From Streptomyces sp. AM 2-1-1 (GTDB lineage: Bacteria; Actinomycetota; Actinomycetes; Streptomycetales; Streptomycetaceae), in the NCBI RefSeq assembly GCF_029167645.1, contig NZ_CP119147.1:5970501-6034500 (forward strand): 64,000 nt of DNA, in the 5' to 3' direction. The position numbers and the translations under genes were made by a program. The notes under the pieces were generated by a model that saw only the letters and a list, made by a program, of their open reading frames with translations, was not told where the DNA came from and searched no databases. Shown here in pieces: positions 56,785 through 64,000 of the stretch. Position 1 is the first letter of the stretch. Each line of letters begins with the position of its first letter.

Positions 56785-57927
56785 ATGGCTGTCGGCATGA
56801 GCGGGTCGCGTCGGACGCACATGGTGCCCGTACGCCCCGGGGCGTACGGGGACGGATCCGCCGGCGCGGACGTCCTCACCGGCGTCGAGCCCGACGACCT
56901 GCCGGACGGACTGGTCGTCGCCGACCGGACCGGGCACGTCGTCTGCTTCAACGCCGCCGCCGTCCGCATCACCTCCGTGGCGAGGGAGACCGCCCTCGGC
57001 AGCCCGCTGGAGCACGCGCTGCCGCTCGAAGACCTCAAGGGACGCCGCTGGTGGGCCCTGACCGACCCCTACGGCGGTCTCTCCACCCGTGTCGGGCAGC
57101 CCGAGCGCAACCTCCTGCTCCCCGGCGGCCGCGAGGTCCTCGTCTCCGCGCGCTACGTCCGCGAGTACCCCACCGGACCCGTCTTGCGGGTGGTCGTCTC
57201 GCTGCGTTCGACCGAGGCCCGCCGCCGCACCGAGCGCGGCCACTCCGACCTCATCGCCACCGTCGCCCACGAACTGCGCTCCCCGCTGACCTCCGTCAAG
57301 GGGTTCACCGCCACACTGCTCGCCAAGTGGGAACGTTTCTCCGACGACCAGAAGCGGCTCATGCTGGAGACGGTCGACGCCGACGCCGGCCGCATCACCC
57401 GGCTCATCGCCGAACTGCTCGACATCTCCCGGATCGACTCCGGCCGGCTGGAGCTGCGCCGCCAGCCCGTCGACATCGCGGCCGCCGTCGCCCGCCACGT
57501 ACAGGCACTCGTCGCCAGCGGCCAGGCGCCCGACCGCTTCCTCGTCCGCGCCGTCCACCCGCTGCCCGACTGCTGGGCCGACCCCGACAAGGTCGACCAG
57601 GTCCTCGGCAACCTGCTGGAAAACGCGGTGCGCCACGGCGAGGGAACTGTCACGATCGACATCGCGCCCGCCACGGCGGACAACGACGAGACAGGAACGG
57701 CGGTCACCGTGAGCGACGAAGGGCCCGGCATCCCCGAGGAGTCGATGGCCCGCGTCTTCACCCGCTTCTGGCGCGGCAGCAAGCGCGGCGGCACCGGTCT
57801 CGGCCTCTACATCGTCAAGGGCATCGTCGCCGCCCACGGCGGCACCATCGCCGTCGACCGGGCCCCCGGCGGGGGCGCGGAGTTTCGATTTATCCTGCCC
57901 GTGAGCACCCCCGCGTACCTGAGATAA
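56785..57927 (+). CDS. PAS-domain sensor histidine kinase (orphan)
   Basis: The 380-residue protein lacks transmembrane segments and is likely cytosolic. A PAS domain (about 35-140: DGLVVADRTGHVVCFNAAAVRI) precedes a HisKA domain with the phospho-acceptor His162 in TVAHELRSPLTSVKG and a HATPase domain with N box NLLENAVRHG, G1 VSDEGPGIPEE and G2 GGTGLGLYIVKG. The ATG at 56785 lies after a GAGAGGTGGGG site. No response regulator is adjacent; the gene stands between the methyltransferase and pheS. The signal and partner are unknown. It could pair with the orphan LuxR regulator only by guess, 53 kb away. Confidence 0.92.
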   Translation: MAVGMSGSRRTHMVPVRPGAYGDGSAGADVLTGVEPDDLPDGLVVADRTGHVVCFNAAAVRITSVARETALGSPLEHALPLEDLKGRRWWALTDPYGGLSTRVGQPERNLLLPGGREVLVSARYVREYPTGPVLRVVVSLRSTEARRRTERGHSDLIATVAHELRSPLTSVKGFTATLLAKWERFSDDQKRLMLETVDADAGRITRLIAELLDISRIDSGRLELRRQPVDIAAAVARHVQALVASGQAPDRFLVRAVHPLPDCWADPDKVDQVLGNLLENAVRHGEGTVTIDIAPATADNDETGTAVTVSDEGPGIPEESMARVFTRFWRGSKRGGTGLGLYIVKGIVAAHGGTIAVDRAPGGGAEFRFILPVSTPAYLR

Positions 57928-58128
57928 CCAGGAGCGCGCGGAGGGACCGGGCGCCTTCGCACCGTGCGGTGGAGGGCCCCGAGCAGCCCACGGGCTTCGC
58001 AGCACCCCCGCGGCCTTTAGACTCGACCTTTGGCACCTTTGCGTCCTCCTGCCGTCGAGCAGGGCCACGGGGGTCCGGGGGTGTCCCCCGATACGCGCAG
58101 TATCAGCCAATCGGAAGCACGGGAAGAG

Positions 58129-59268
58129 ATGTCGGCACCGAACAAGTCGTACGACCCAGTCGAGGTCGAGGCACTGAAACCGGAAGAGATCGAGCGCATG
58201 CGGGACGAGGCGTTCGCCGCCTTCGCCGCCGCGGGCGACCTCGACGCGCTCGCCCAGGCGAAGACCGCGCACACCGGGGGCACCTCACCTCTCTCGCTCG
58301 CCAACCGCGAGATCGGAGCCCTGCCGCCGCAGGCCAAGGCAGAGGCGGGCAAGCGCGTGGGCCAGGCCCGGGGCGCCGTCTCCAAGGCCCTGGCCGCGCG
58401 CCAGACGGAGCTGGAGGCCGAGCGGGACGCCCGGGTGCTCGTCGAGGAGGCCGTGGACGTCACGCTGCCCTACGACCGCACCCCGGCCGGCGCCCGCCAC
58501 CCCCTGACGACCTTCATGGAGCGCGTCGCGGACGTCTTCGTGGCCATGGGCTACGAGATCGCGGAGGGCCCCGAGGTCGAGGCGGAGTGGTTCAACTTCG
58601 ACGCCCTCAACTTCGTGCCCGACCACCCGGCCCGCCAGATGCAGGACACCTTCTTCGTCCGCGGCACGACGGCCGACGGCCGTCCCACCGAGGGCGACGA
58701 GTCCGGCGTCGTGCTGCGTACGCACACCTCGCCCGTCCAGGCGCGGTCGCTGCTCAGCCGGAAGCCCCCCGTCTACGTGGTCTGCCCCGGCCGGGTCTAC
58801 CGCACGGACGAGCTCGACGCGACGCACACCCCGGTCTTCCACCAGATCGAACTGCTCGCCGTCGACGAGGGCCTCACCATGGCCGACCTCAAGGGCACCC
58901 TGGACCACATGGTGCGGGCGCTGTTCGGGGCGGACATGAAGACCCGGCTGCGGCCGAACTACTTCCCGTTCACCGAGCCGTCCGCCGAGATGGACATGGT
59001 CTGCTTCGTCTGCCGCGGCGAGTCCGTCGGCAACCCCGACCGCCCCTGCCGCACCTGCGGCAGCGAGGGCTGGATCGAGCTGGGCGGCTGCGGCATGGTC
59101 AACCCCAAGGTGCTCGTCGCCTGCGGTGTCGACCCCGAGAAGTACAGCGGATTCGCCTTCGGGTTCGGCATCGAACGGATGCTGATGTTCCGCCACAACG
59201 TCGAAGACATGCGAGACCTGGTCGAGGGTGACATCCGGTTCACCCGACCGTTCGGGATGGAGATCTGA
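58129..59268 (+). CDS. pheS: Phenylalanine-tRNA ligase alpha subunit
   Basis: PheS is the catalytic subunit that activates phenylalanine and charges tRNA-Phe as an alpha2-beta2 enzyme. The 379-residue protein has an N-terminal coiled coil (about 1-90) that binds tRNA and a class II core with [43 protein letters not shown] (motif 2) and [13 protein letters not shown] (motif 3). It also carries a four-cysteine segment (CFVC, then CRTC) typical of actinobacterial members. The ATG at 58129 ([16 protein letters not shown]) is preceded by GGGAAGAG; starts further up are rejected. The stop overlaps the pheT ATG by one base. Confidence 0.97.
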   Translation: MSAPNKSYDPVEVEALKPEEIERMRDEAFAAFAAAGDLDALAQAKTAHTGGTSPLSLANREIGALPPQAKAEAGKRVGQARGAVSKALAARQTELEAERDARVLVEEAVDVTLPYDRTPAGARHPLTTFMERVADVFVAMGYEIAEGPEVEAEWFNFDALNFVPDHPARQMQDTFFVRGTTADGRPTEGDESGVVLRTHTSPVQARSLLSRKPPVYVVCPGRVYRTDELDATHTPVFHQIELLAVDEGLTMADLKGTLDHMVRALFGADMKTRLRPNYFPFTEPSAEMDMVCFVCRGESVGNPDRPCRTCGSEGWIELGGCGMVNPKVLVACGVDPEKYSGFAFGFGIERMLMFRHNVEDMRDLVEGDIRFTRPFGMEI

Positions 59269-61781
59269 TGCGCGTCCCGCTTTCCTGGCTGCGGGAATAC
59301 GTCGACCTGCCGGCTTCCGAGACCGGCCGTGACGTACAGGCCAAGCTCGTCGACGCCGGATTCGAGGTCGAGGCGGTCGAACGGACCGGCGCCGGCCTCA
59401 CCGGCCCGCTGGTCGTCGGACAGGTGCTGACCATCGAGGAGCTGGAGGGCTTCAAGAAGCCCATCCGCTTCTGCACCGTCGACGTCGGCACCGCCAACGG
59501 CACCGGCGCGCCGCAGGAGATCGTCTGCGGCGCCCGCAACTTCTCCGTCGGCGACAAGGTCGTCGTGGTCCTCCCCGGCGCCGTCCTGCCCGGCGACTTC
59601 GCGATCGCCGCGCGCAAGACGTACGGCAAGACCTCGCACGGCATGATCTGCTCCACCGACGAACTCGGCATGGGCGACGACGGCACGCACGGCATCATCG
59701 TCCTCCCCCCGGAGGCCGAGCCCGGCGCCGACGCGATCGAGCTGCTCCAGCTCGTCGACGAGGTCCTGGACATCGCCGTCACCCCGGACCGCGGGTACGC
59801 CCTGTCGCTGCGCGGCATCGCCCGCGAGACCGCCACCGCGTACGGGCTGCCGCTGCGCGACCCCGCGCTGCTCGACGTGCCCGCGCCGAACGCGTACGGC
59901 TACCCGGTCCGGATCGCCGACCCCTTCGGCTGCCCGCGCTTCACCGCCCGCACGGTGACCGGCCTCGACCCCGAGGCCCGCTCACCGCTGTGGGTGACGC
60001 GCCGGCTGCAGAAGGCCGGGATGCGCGCGGTCTCGCTCGCCGTCGACATCACCAACTACGTGATGCTGGAGCTCGGCCAGCCGCTGCACGCCTACGACCG
60101 CACCCGCGTCGAAGGCCCCATCGGTGTCCGCCGCGCCACGCAGGGCGAGAAGATCACCACCCTCGACGGTGTCGTCCGCGTCCTGGACGCCGAGGACCTC
60201 GTCATCACCGACGACCGGGGGCCCATCGGTCTCGCCGGCGTCATGGGCGGCGCCCACACGGAGATCGCCGACGACGGGGGCGAGACCGCCGCCACCACCG
60301 AGGTCGTCATCGAGGCCGCGCACTTCGACGCGCTCTCGATCGCCCGCACCTCGCGCCGGCACAAGCTGTCCTCCGAGGCGTCCCGGCGCTTCGAGCGCGG
60401 CGTGGACCCGCAGGCCGCCGCTGCCGCCGCGCAGCGCACCGTCGACCTGCTGGTCCTGCTCGCGGGCGGCACCGCGGAGGCGGGCGTCACCGAGATCAGC
60501 GCCCCGTCCGCGCCCCGCACCATCGCGATGGCCGCCGACCACCCCAGCCGGGTGGCCGGTGTCGACTACGGCCGCGAGATCGTCGTGCGCCGCCTCCAGG
60601 AGGTCGGCTGCGACGTCTACGGGCAGGACGAGCTCCTGGTCACGGCGCCGTCCTGGCGCCCCGACCTGAGCGAGCCGAACGACCTCGCCGAAGAGGTCAT
60701 CCGGCTGGAGGGGTACGCGAACCTCCCGTCCACCCTGCCGACCCCGCCCTCCGGCCGCGGCCTCACCGACCGCCAGCGGCTGAGCCGCCGCATCGGCCGG
60801 GCGCTGGCCGGCGCCGGCTACGTCGAGGCGCTCAGCTACCCGTTCACCGGCGACGCCGTCCTCGACCGGCTCGGCCTGGAGACGGACGACCCCCGACGCT
60901 CCACGGTCCTCCTCGCCAACCCGCTCTCCGACGAGGAGCCGGCGCTGCGCACCACGCTGCTGCCGGGCCTCCTCGGCGCACTGCGGCGCAACGACGGCCG
61001 GGGCTCGCACGACCTCGCGCTCTTCGAGACCGGGCTGGTCTTCCGGCCGACCGGTCACGAGACGCGGGCCGTCCGCCTCCCGGTGGACCGGCGCCCCTCG
61101 GAGGACGAGATCGCCGGACTCGACGCCTCGCTGCCGCGCCAGCCGCGCCACGCCGCCGTCGTCCTCGCGGGCGCCCGCGAGCAGGCCGGCTGGTGGGGCA
61201 AGGGCCGTCCCGCCGGATGGGCGGACTCGGTGGAGGCCGCGCGCACGGTCGCCCGTGAGGCGAACGTCGAGCTGACGGTCCGCGCCGACCGGCACGCCCC
61301 CTGGCACCCGGGCCGTTGCGCCGCGCTGTACGTCACCGTGAACGGCGAGGAGACCCTCCTCGGGCACGCGGGCGAGCTGCACCCGCGCGTCATCAAGGAG
61401 CTCCACCTCCCCGAGCGCACCAGCGCGATGGAGATCGAGCTCGACGTGCTGGAACGGGCTGTCGACGGACGGGTCAGGGCCCCCCGGATCTCCACCTTCC
61501 CGGTGGCGACCCAGGACGTCGCGCTCATCGTCGCCGACGGCGTGCCGGCCTCGGAGATCGAGGCCGCGCTCCGCGAGGGCGCCGGTGAACTCCTCGAATC
61601 GCTGCGGCTCTTCGACGTGTTCACCGGTGACCAGGTCGGTGAGGGCCGCAAGTCGCTGGCGTACGCGCTGCGCTTCCGTGCGCCGGACCGCACGCTGACG
61701 GTCGACGAGGCGTCGGCCGCCCGTGACACCGCGGTGGCGCTCGCCGCCGAGCGGACCGGCGCGGTGCTGCGCGGGGCGTGA
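59268..61781 (+). CDS. pheT: Phenylalanine-tRNA ligase beta subunit
   Basis: The 837-residue beta subunit supplies editing and tRNA anchoring. In order it has an EMAP-like tRNA-binding domain (about 40-150, [24 protein letters not shown]), the B3/B4 editing region (about 220-390, [29 protein letters not shown]), B5 (about 410-480), a catalytic-like core (about 490-700, [16 protein letters not shown]) and the C-terminal ferredoxin-like anticodon-binding domain (about 740-837). The ATG at 59268 lies in TGATG and is coupled to pheS. A 15-bp hairpin follows. Confidence 0.97.
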   Translation: MRVPLSWLREYVDLPASETGRDVQAKLVDAGFEVEAVERTGAGLTGPLVVGQVLTIEELEGFKKPIRFCTVDVGTANGTGAPQEIVCGARNFSVGDKVVVVLPGAVLPGDFAIAARKTYGKTSHGMICSTDELGMGDDGTHGIIVLPPEAEPGADAIELLQLVDEVLDIAVTPDRGYALSLRGIARETATAYGLPLRDPALLDVPAPNAYGYPVRIADPFGCPRFTARTVTGLDPEARSPLWVTRRLQKAGMRAVSLAVDITNYVMLELGQPLHAYDRTRVEGPIGVRRATQGEKITTLDGVVRVLDAEDLVITDDRGPIGLAGVMGGAHTEIADDGGETAATTEVVIEAAHFDALSIARTSRRHKLSSEASRRFERGVDPQAAAAAAQRTVDLLVLLAGGTAEAGVTEISAPSAPRTIAMAADHPSRVAGVDYGREIVVRRLQEVGCDVYGQDELLVTAPSWRPDLSEPNDLAEEVIRLEGYANLPSTLPTPPSGRGLTDRQRLSRRIGRALAGAGYVEALSYPFTGDAVLDRLGLETDDPRRSTVLLANPLSDEEPALRTTLLPGLLGALRRNDGRGSHDLALFETGLVFRPTGHETRAVRLPVDRRPSEDEIAGLDASLPRQPRHAAVVLAGAREQAGWWGKGRPAGWADSVEAARTVAREANVELTVRADRHAPWHPGRCAALYVTVNGEETLLGHAGELHPRVIKELHLPERTSAMEIELDVLERAVDGRVRAPRISTFPVATQDVALIVADGVPASEIEAALREGAGELLESLRLFDVFTGDQVGEGRKSLAYALRFRAPDRTLTVDEASAARDTAVALAAERTGAVLRGA

Positions 61782-61821
61782 TCCCCGGCGCGGCGGGGCC
61801 CGCGGTCCCGTAGCACGGTGA

Positions 61822-61856
61822 GGAGGGGCGTATCCGTCGTGCGGATACGCCCCTCC
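61822..61856 (+). terminator. Terminator hairpin after pheT
   Basis: Fifteen-base arms (61822-61836 and 61842-61856) pair exactly around a five-base loop. It probably ends pheST. Confidence 0.75.
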
Positions 61857-62367
61857 CGCGTCTCGCCGTCCGCGGGGGACCGCAACCGGGCCCGGAGGCG
61901 GGACCGGAAGCGTTTCGGCCCCGGCCTCCGTCCCGGGTCCACCCTCCTGTTCGTTCGGGCAGTGGGACCGTGCGGTCCCGCGCCACCCGCCCTGCCGAGG
62001 TGTGTCGGGCGGGCCGGCAGGGCGGGCGGTGCGGACGGGGGCCGTCGGGGCTGTACGAGGGGGAGCCGCGACGACCCGGCCGCTTGCGGCGAGACGCCCA
62101 GTCAACCGAGGCGCGTCCCGGTGCGGGAGGGCGCACAGGGGGATGGTTCGGGCATTCCGTTCACACCCCGTGTGAATCGGTGGTTGGCTGGAACCTTGCG
62201 GTGTACGCGTCCGGCACGGGTGCGGCCCGCAGGTCCCGGCCGGCAGCGGCTCCCGGGCCCGCAGGTCCGGTCCCGGGGCCCCGGCCCGCCTGCTCCGGCC
62301 CTCCCTGCGGGCCCGCCTGCTCGGCGCACGTGCGCGGGACCCGGCGCCGTCGAAGGGGGGAGGGGTC
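61857..62367. other. Gene-free stretch between pheT and the TPR-type regulator
   Basis: The 511 bases hold a perfect TTCACAC/GTGTGAA inverted repeat at 62160-62176 and the ribosome site GGGGGGAGGGG before 62368. Small frames here have no coding character. Nothing else is supported. Confidence 0.5.
62160..62176. promoter_or_regulatory. TTCACAC/GTGTGAA palindrome upstream of the regulator gene
   Basis: Seven-base arms flank CCC about 190 bases before the start of the downstream regulator gene. It is a candidate operator. Confidence 0.45.
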
Positions 62368-63711
62368 ATGGAACCCAACATCCTGCTGGAATCCCTCGTG
62401 GAGGAGGCGGAGGTCTCACGGGCGGGGCTCGCCGGCCACGTGAACCTGGCCGGACGGGCCCGCGGACTCCGGCTGCGGTACGAACACACCGCCGTCTCCC
62501 GCTGGTTGAAGGGACAGCGCCCGCGCGGCGAGGTACCGGACCTGATCTGCGAGGTCCTCGGGCGGCGGCTGGGCCGGCCCGTCACCCTCGACGACATCGG
62601 CATGGGCGCGGCGGGCGCACCGGCCGTCGAGGCGCCCGGTGCCCCGCTCGCCGGGTTCGTCGAACGGGCCACCGCGCTGTGGCGCGCGGACGGCCGTCAC
62701 GACCCGCGGCTGACGGACGTCCCCGCCGTCACCGGGACGGCGGCCGTGATGCCGGTCTGGGAGTGGGAGAACCCGCCCGAGGACACCGACGTCTCCCGCC
62801 CGGGCCCGTCCCGCATCGGCCCCGCCGACCTGGAGACCCTGCGGGCCGCCCGCAACCACTACGAGCACCTCTACCGAAAGGCCGGCGGCATCGCGACGAG
62901 GGGCCGGGTGGTGGGCTTCCTCAACGCGGGCGCGGCACCGCTGCTGCACGCGGGCCACGATGACGCGACCGGCCGCCGACTGCACCGCGCGACGGCCGGA
63001 CTCGTCTCCCTCGCGGGAATCTGCGCGTACGACTCCGACGCCCACGGACTGGCCCAGCGCTACTTCCACCAGGCGCTGCGCCTCGCCAAGGCGAGCGGCG
63101 ACCGTGCCCTCGGCGGCTACGTGATCGCACTGCTGGTCAACCAGTCGCTGCACCTGGGGGAGTTCCGCCGGGCGGTCGCCTTCGCGGAGGCGGCGATACG
63201 GGCCGCCGGACACCGCCTCACGCCCGCGCTCGCCGCCGACCTCCATGCCATGCAGGCCAAGGCGTACGCCCGGCTCGGGGACGGCGCCACCGCCCGCGAG
63301 CGCATCGGCCGCGCCGAAGCGCTGGCCGCCCGCATCCTGCCCGGCGCGGAGCCGGAGGAGACCGCGTACGTCCAGCCGGGGCTGGTGGACGTCCAGGTCG
63401 CCGAGGCGCTCCTCGGTCTGGGCGACCTCACCGCCGCCCGGGAGCACGCGGTCCTGGCCGTACGCGCCCCCGCCCACGACCGGGGGCGGGTGCACCGGCT
63501 GGCGATGCTCACCCAGGTCGAGCTGCGCCTCGGGGAGGCCGACCGGGCGGCACGTACGGCCGTCGAGATGGCGGAACGGGCGCGCGGCGTCGAGTCGCGC
63601 CGGCTGCGCGAGCGGATGGCCGGCGTCCGGGACGACCTCGCGGCCAGCGGGAGCACGGAGGCCGCCCGTGCGGCCGAGGTGATCGGAGGAGCGCTGCGCG
63701 TGCCCCTGTGA
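62368..63711 (+). CDS. TPR-containing transcriptional regulator
   Basis: The 447-residue protein has an N-terminal helix-turn-helix-like region (about 20-50, GHVNLAGRARGLRLRYEHTA, then SRWLKGQRPRG) as in the DNA-binding part of Streptomyces developmental regulators. After a linker with the tryptophan motif VWEWENPPED comes a long helical region (about 150-440) with TPR-like repeats (AQRYFHQALRLAKASGD, LADLHAMQAKAYARLGD). It has the layout of sporulation or antibiotic regulators of the NsdA-like kind, but I cannot name the member. The ATG at 62368 has a strong GGGGAGGGG site. It is followed by a Nudix gene 87 bases on. Confidence 0.78.
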   Translation: MEPNILLESLVEEAEVSRAGLAGHVNLAGRARGLRLRYEHTAVSRWLKGQRPRGEVPDLICEVLGRRLGRPVTLDDIGMGAAGAPAVEAPGAPLAGFVERATALWRADGRHDPRLTDVPAVTGTAAVMPVWEWENPPEDTDVSRPGPSRIGPADLETLRAARNHYEHLYRKAGGIATRGRVVGFLNAGAAPLLHAGHDDATGRRLHRATAGLVSLAGICAYDSDAHGLAQRYFHQALRLAKASGDRALGGYVIALLVNQSLHLGEFRRAVAFAEAAIRAAGHRLTPALAADLHAMQAKAYARLGDGATARERIGRAEALAARILPGAEPEETAYVQPGLVDVQVAEALLGLGDLTAAREHAVLAVRAPAHDRGRVHRLAMLTQVELRLGEADRAARTAVEMAERARGVESRRLRERMAGVRDDLAASGSTEAARAAEVIGGALRVPL

Positions 63712-63798
63712 GCCCCGGCGCATTTGGAGGCCTCCGTTCCCTCGCCCTGGTGCCCCTGCTGCGATGTTGTCACCGAGCGAACGAAAGGTGGCAAATCC

Positions 63799-64000
63799 GT
63801 GCAGTGGACGAACCTGAACGAACAGGCCGTGTACGAGAACCGCTGGTTCCGGGTGAACCTCGCGGACGTCGCACTCCCCGACGGCAGGCACCTGGACCAC
63901 TACGTCATCCGGCTGCGCCCCGTCGCCGCCGCCACCGTCGTCAACGACGCCGACGAGGCCCTGCTGCTCTGGCGGCACCGCTTCATCACCGACAGCTGGG
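63799..64000 (+). CDS. Nudix hydrolase, N-terminal fragment (3' truncated)
   Basis: Only the first 67 codons are in the window. They begin with GTG after GAAAGG (VQWTNLNEQAVYENRWFRVN) and continue with LPDGRHLDHYVIRLRPVAAATVVNDADEALLLWRHRF. This is the typical start of a Nudix hydrolase in the ADP-ribose pyrophosphatase style, before the Nudix box itself. The catalytic motif lies beyond the window edge, so the call rests on the fold-like N terminus and its length. It may be co-transcribed with the TPR regulator. Confidence 0.72.
   Translation, partial: MQWTNLNEQAVYENRWFRVNLADVALPDGRHLDHYVIRLRPVAAATVVNDADEALLLWRHRFITDSW

Noticed and set aside
57928..58128. Possible T-box or attenuator before pheS
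   Set aside because: I looked for a TGGNACCGCG-type T-box core and a Phe-rich leader peptide and found neither. Only a small tandem ACCTTTG repeat is present at about 58025-58042.
61970..62443. A 157-residue plus-strand frame between pheT and the TPR regulator
   Set aside because: It is low-complexity and Arg/Gly/Pro-rich, and it overlaps the real regulator start in another frame.

Overview
The window is high-GC DNA (GC-rich third codon positions, many GTG starts, strong GGAGG ribosome sites) with the gene order of a Streptomyces-type actinomycete chromosome: a complete Pup-proteasome locus, Tat genes, a SigK/RskA pair, infC-rpmI-rplT and pheST. It is chromosomal core sequence with a few accessory insertions. 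I saw no tRNA, rRNA, CRISPR array, insertion sequence or prophage.

Region 1 (1-8.2 kb): the 3' part of metH, a HAD phosphatase, a RecB-like nuclease coupled to an orphan LuxR response regulator, a site-2 protease, trmI and a small secreted protein. Region 2 (7.9-28 kb) is the proteasome and pupylation locus. It holds a divergent ferredoxin, then arc (the ATPase ring), dop, pup, prcB, prcA, a LacI/MFS pair lying inside the locus, pafA, two FKBP isomerases and pafB-pafC. Two small uncharacterised genes, tatA, tatC, a lipid kinase and a large Ski2-type helicase follow. Pup ends in Gln, so Dop must deamidate it before PafA can ligate it to targets; Arc then feeds PrcAB. PafBC links the locus to the DNA damage response.

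Region 3 (28-38.5 kb) is accessory and stress-related, and is mostly on the minus strand. It holds a SapA-like secreted protein, a frameshifted TPR-like gene, an SsuD-like monooxygenase behind a short leader peptide, a second frameshifted remnant and an SPW-repeat membrane protein. A SigK module follows (sigK, rskA, a membrane-anchored molybdopterin oxidoreductase and a fasciclin lipoprotein), then an iron-box-controlled siderophore-interacting protein and a 5'-3' exonuclease. Region 4 (38.5-53.2 kb) carries a glycine betaine-type ABC system with a duplicated binding domain, an XRE-cupin regulator, a divergent TDT transporter/LysR pair, a PLP-dependent deaminase/aldolase, a proline-rich membrane protein coupled to a mycosin, a beta-lactamase-fold hydrolase, an SseB protein and a beta-propeller protein. 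Region 5 (53.3-64 kb) is translation core: DUF1844, infC-rpmI-rplT, a SpoU methyltransferase, a sensor kinase, pheS-pheT, then a TPR-type regulator and a truncated Nudix gene.

The best second-look items are regulatory. They are a shared CCATCC-N15-CCGAAT promoter before both sigK and the molybdoenzyme, an ATC start and an attenuator-like leader for infC, the leader peptide before the SsuD-like gene, a LysR-type palindrome lying on a start codon, and several apparently leaderless promoters.
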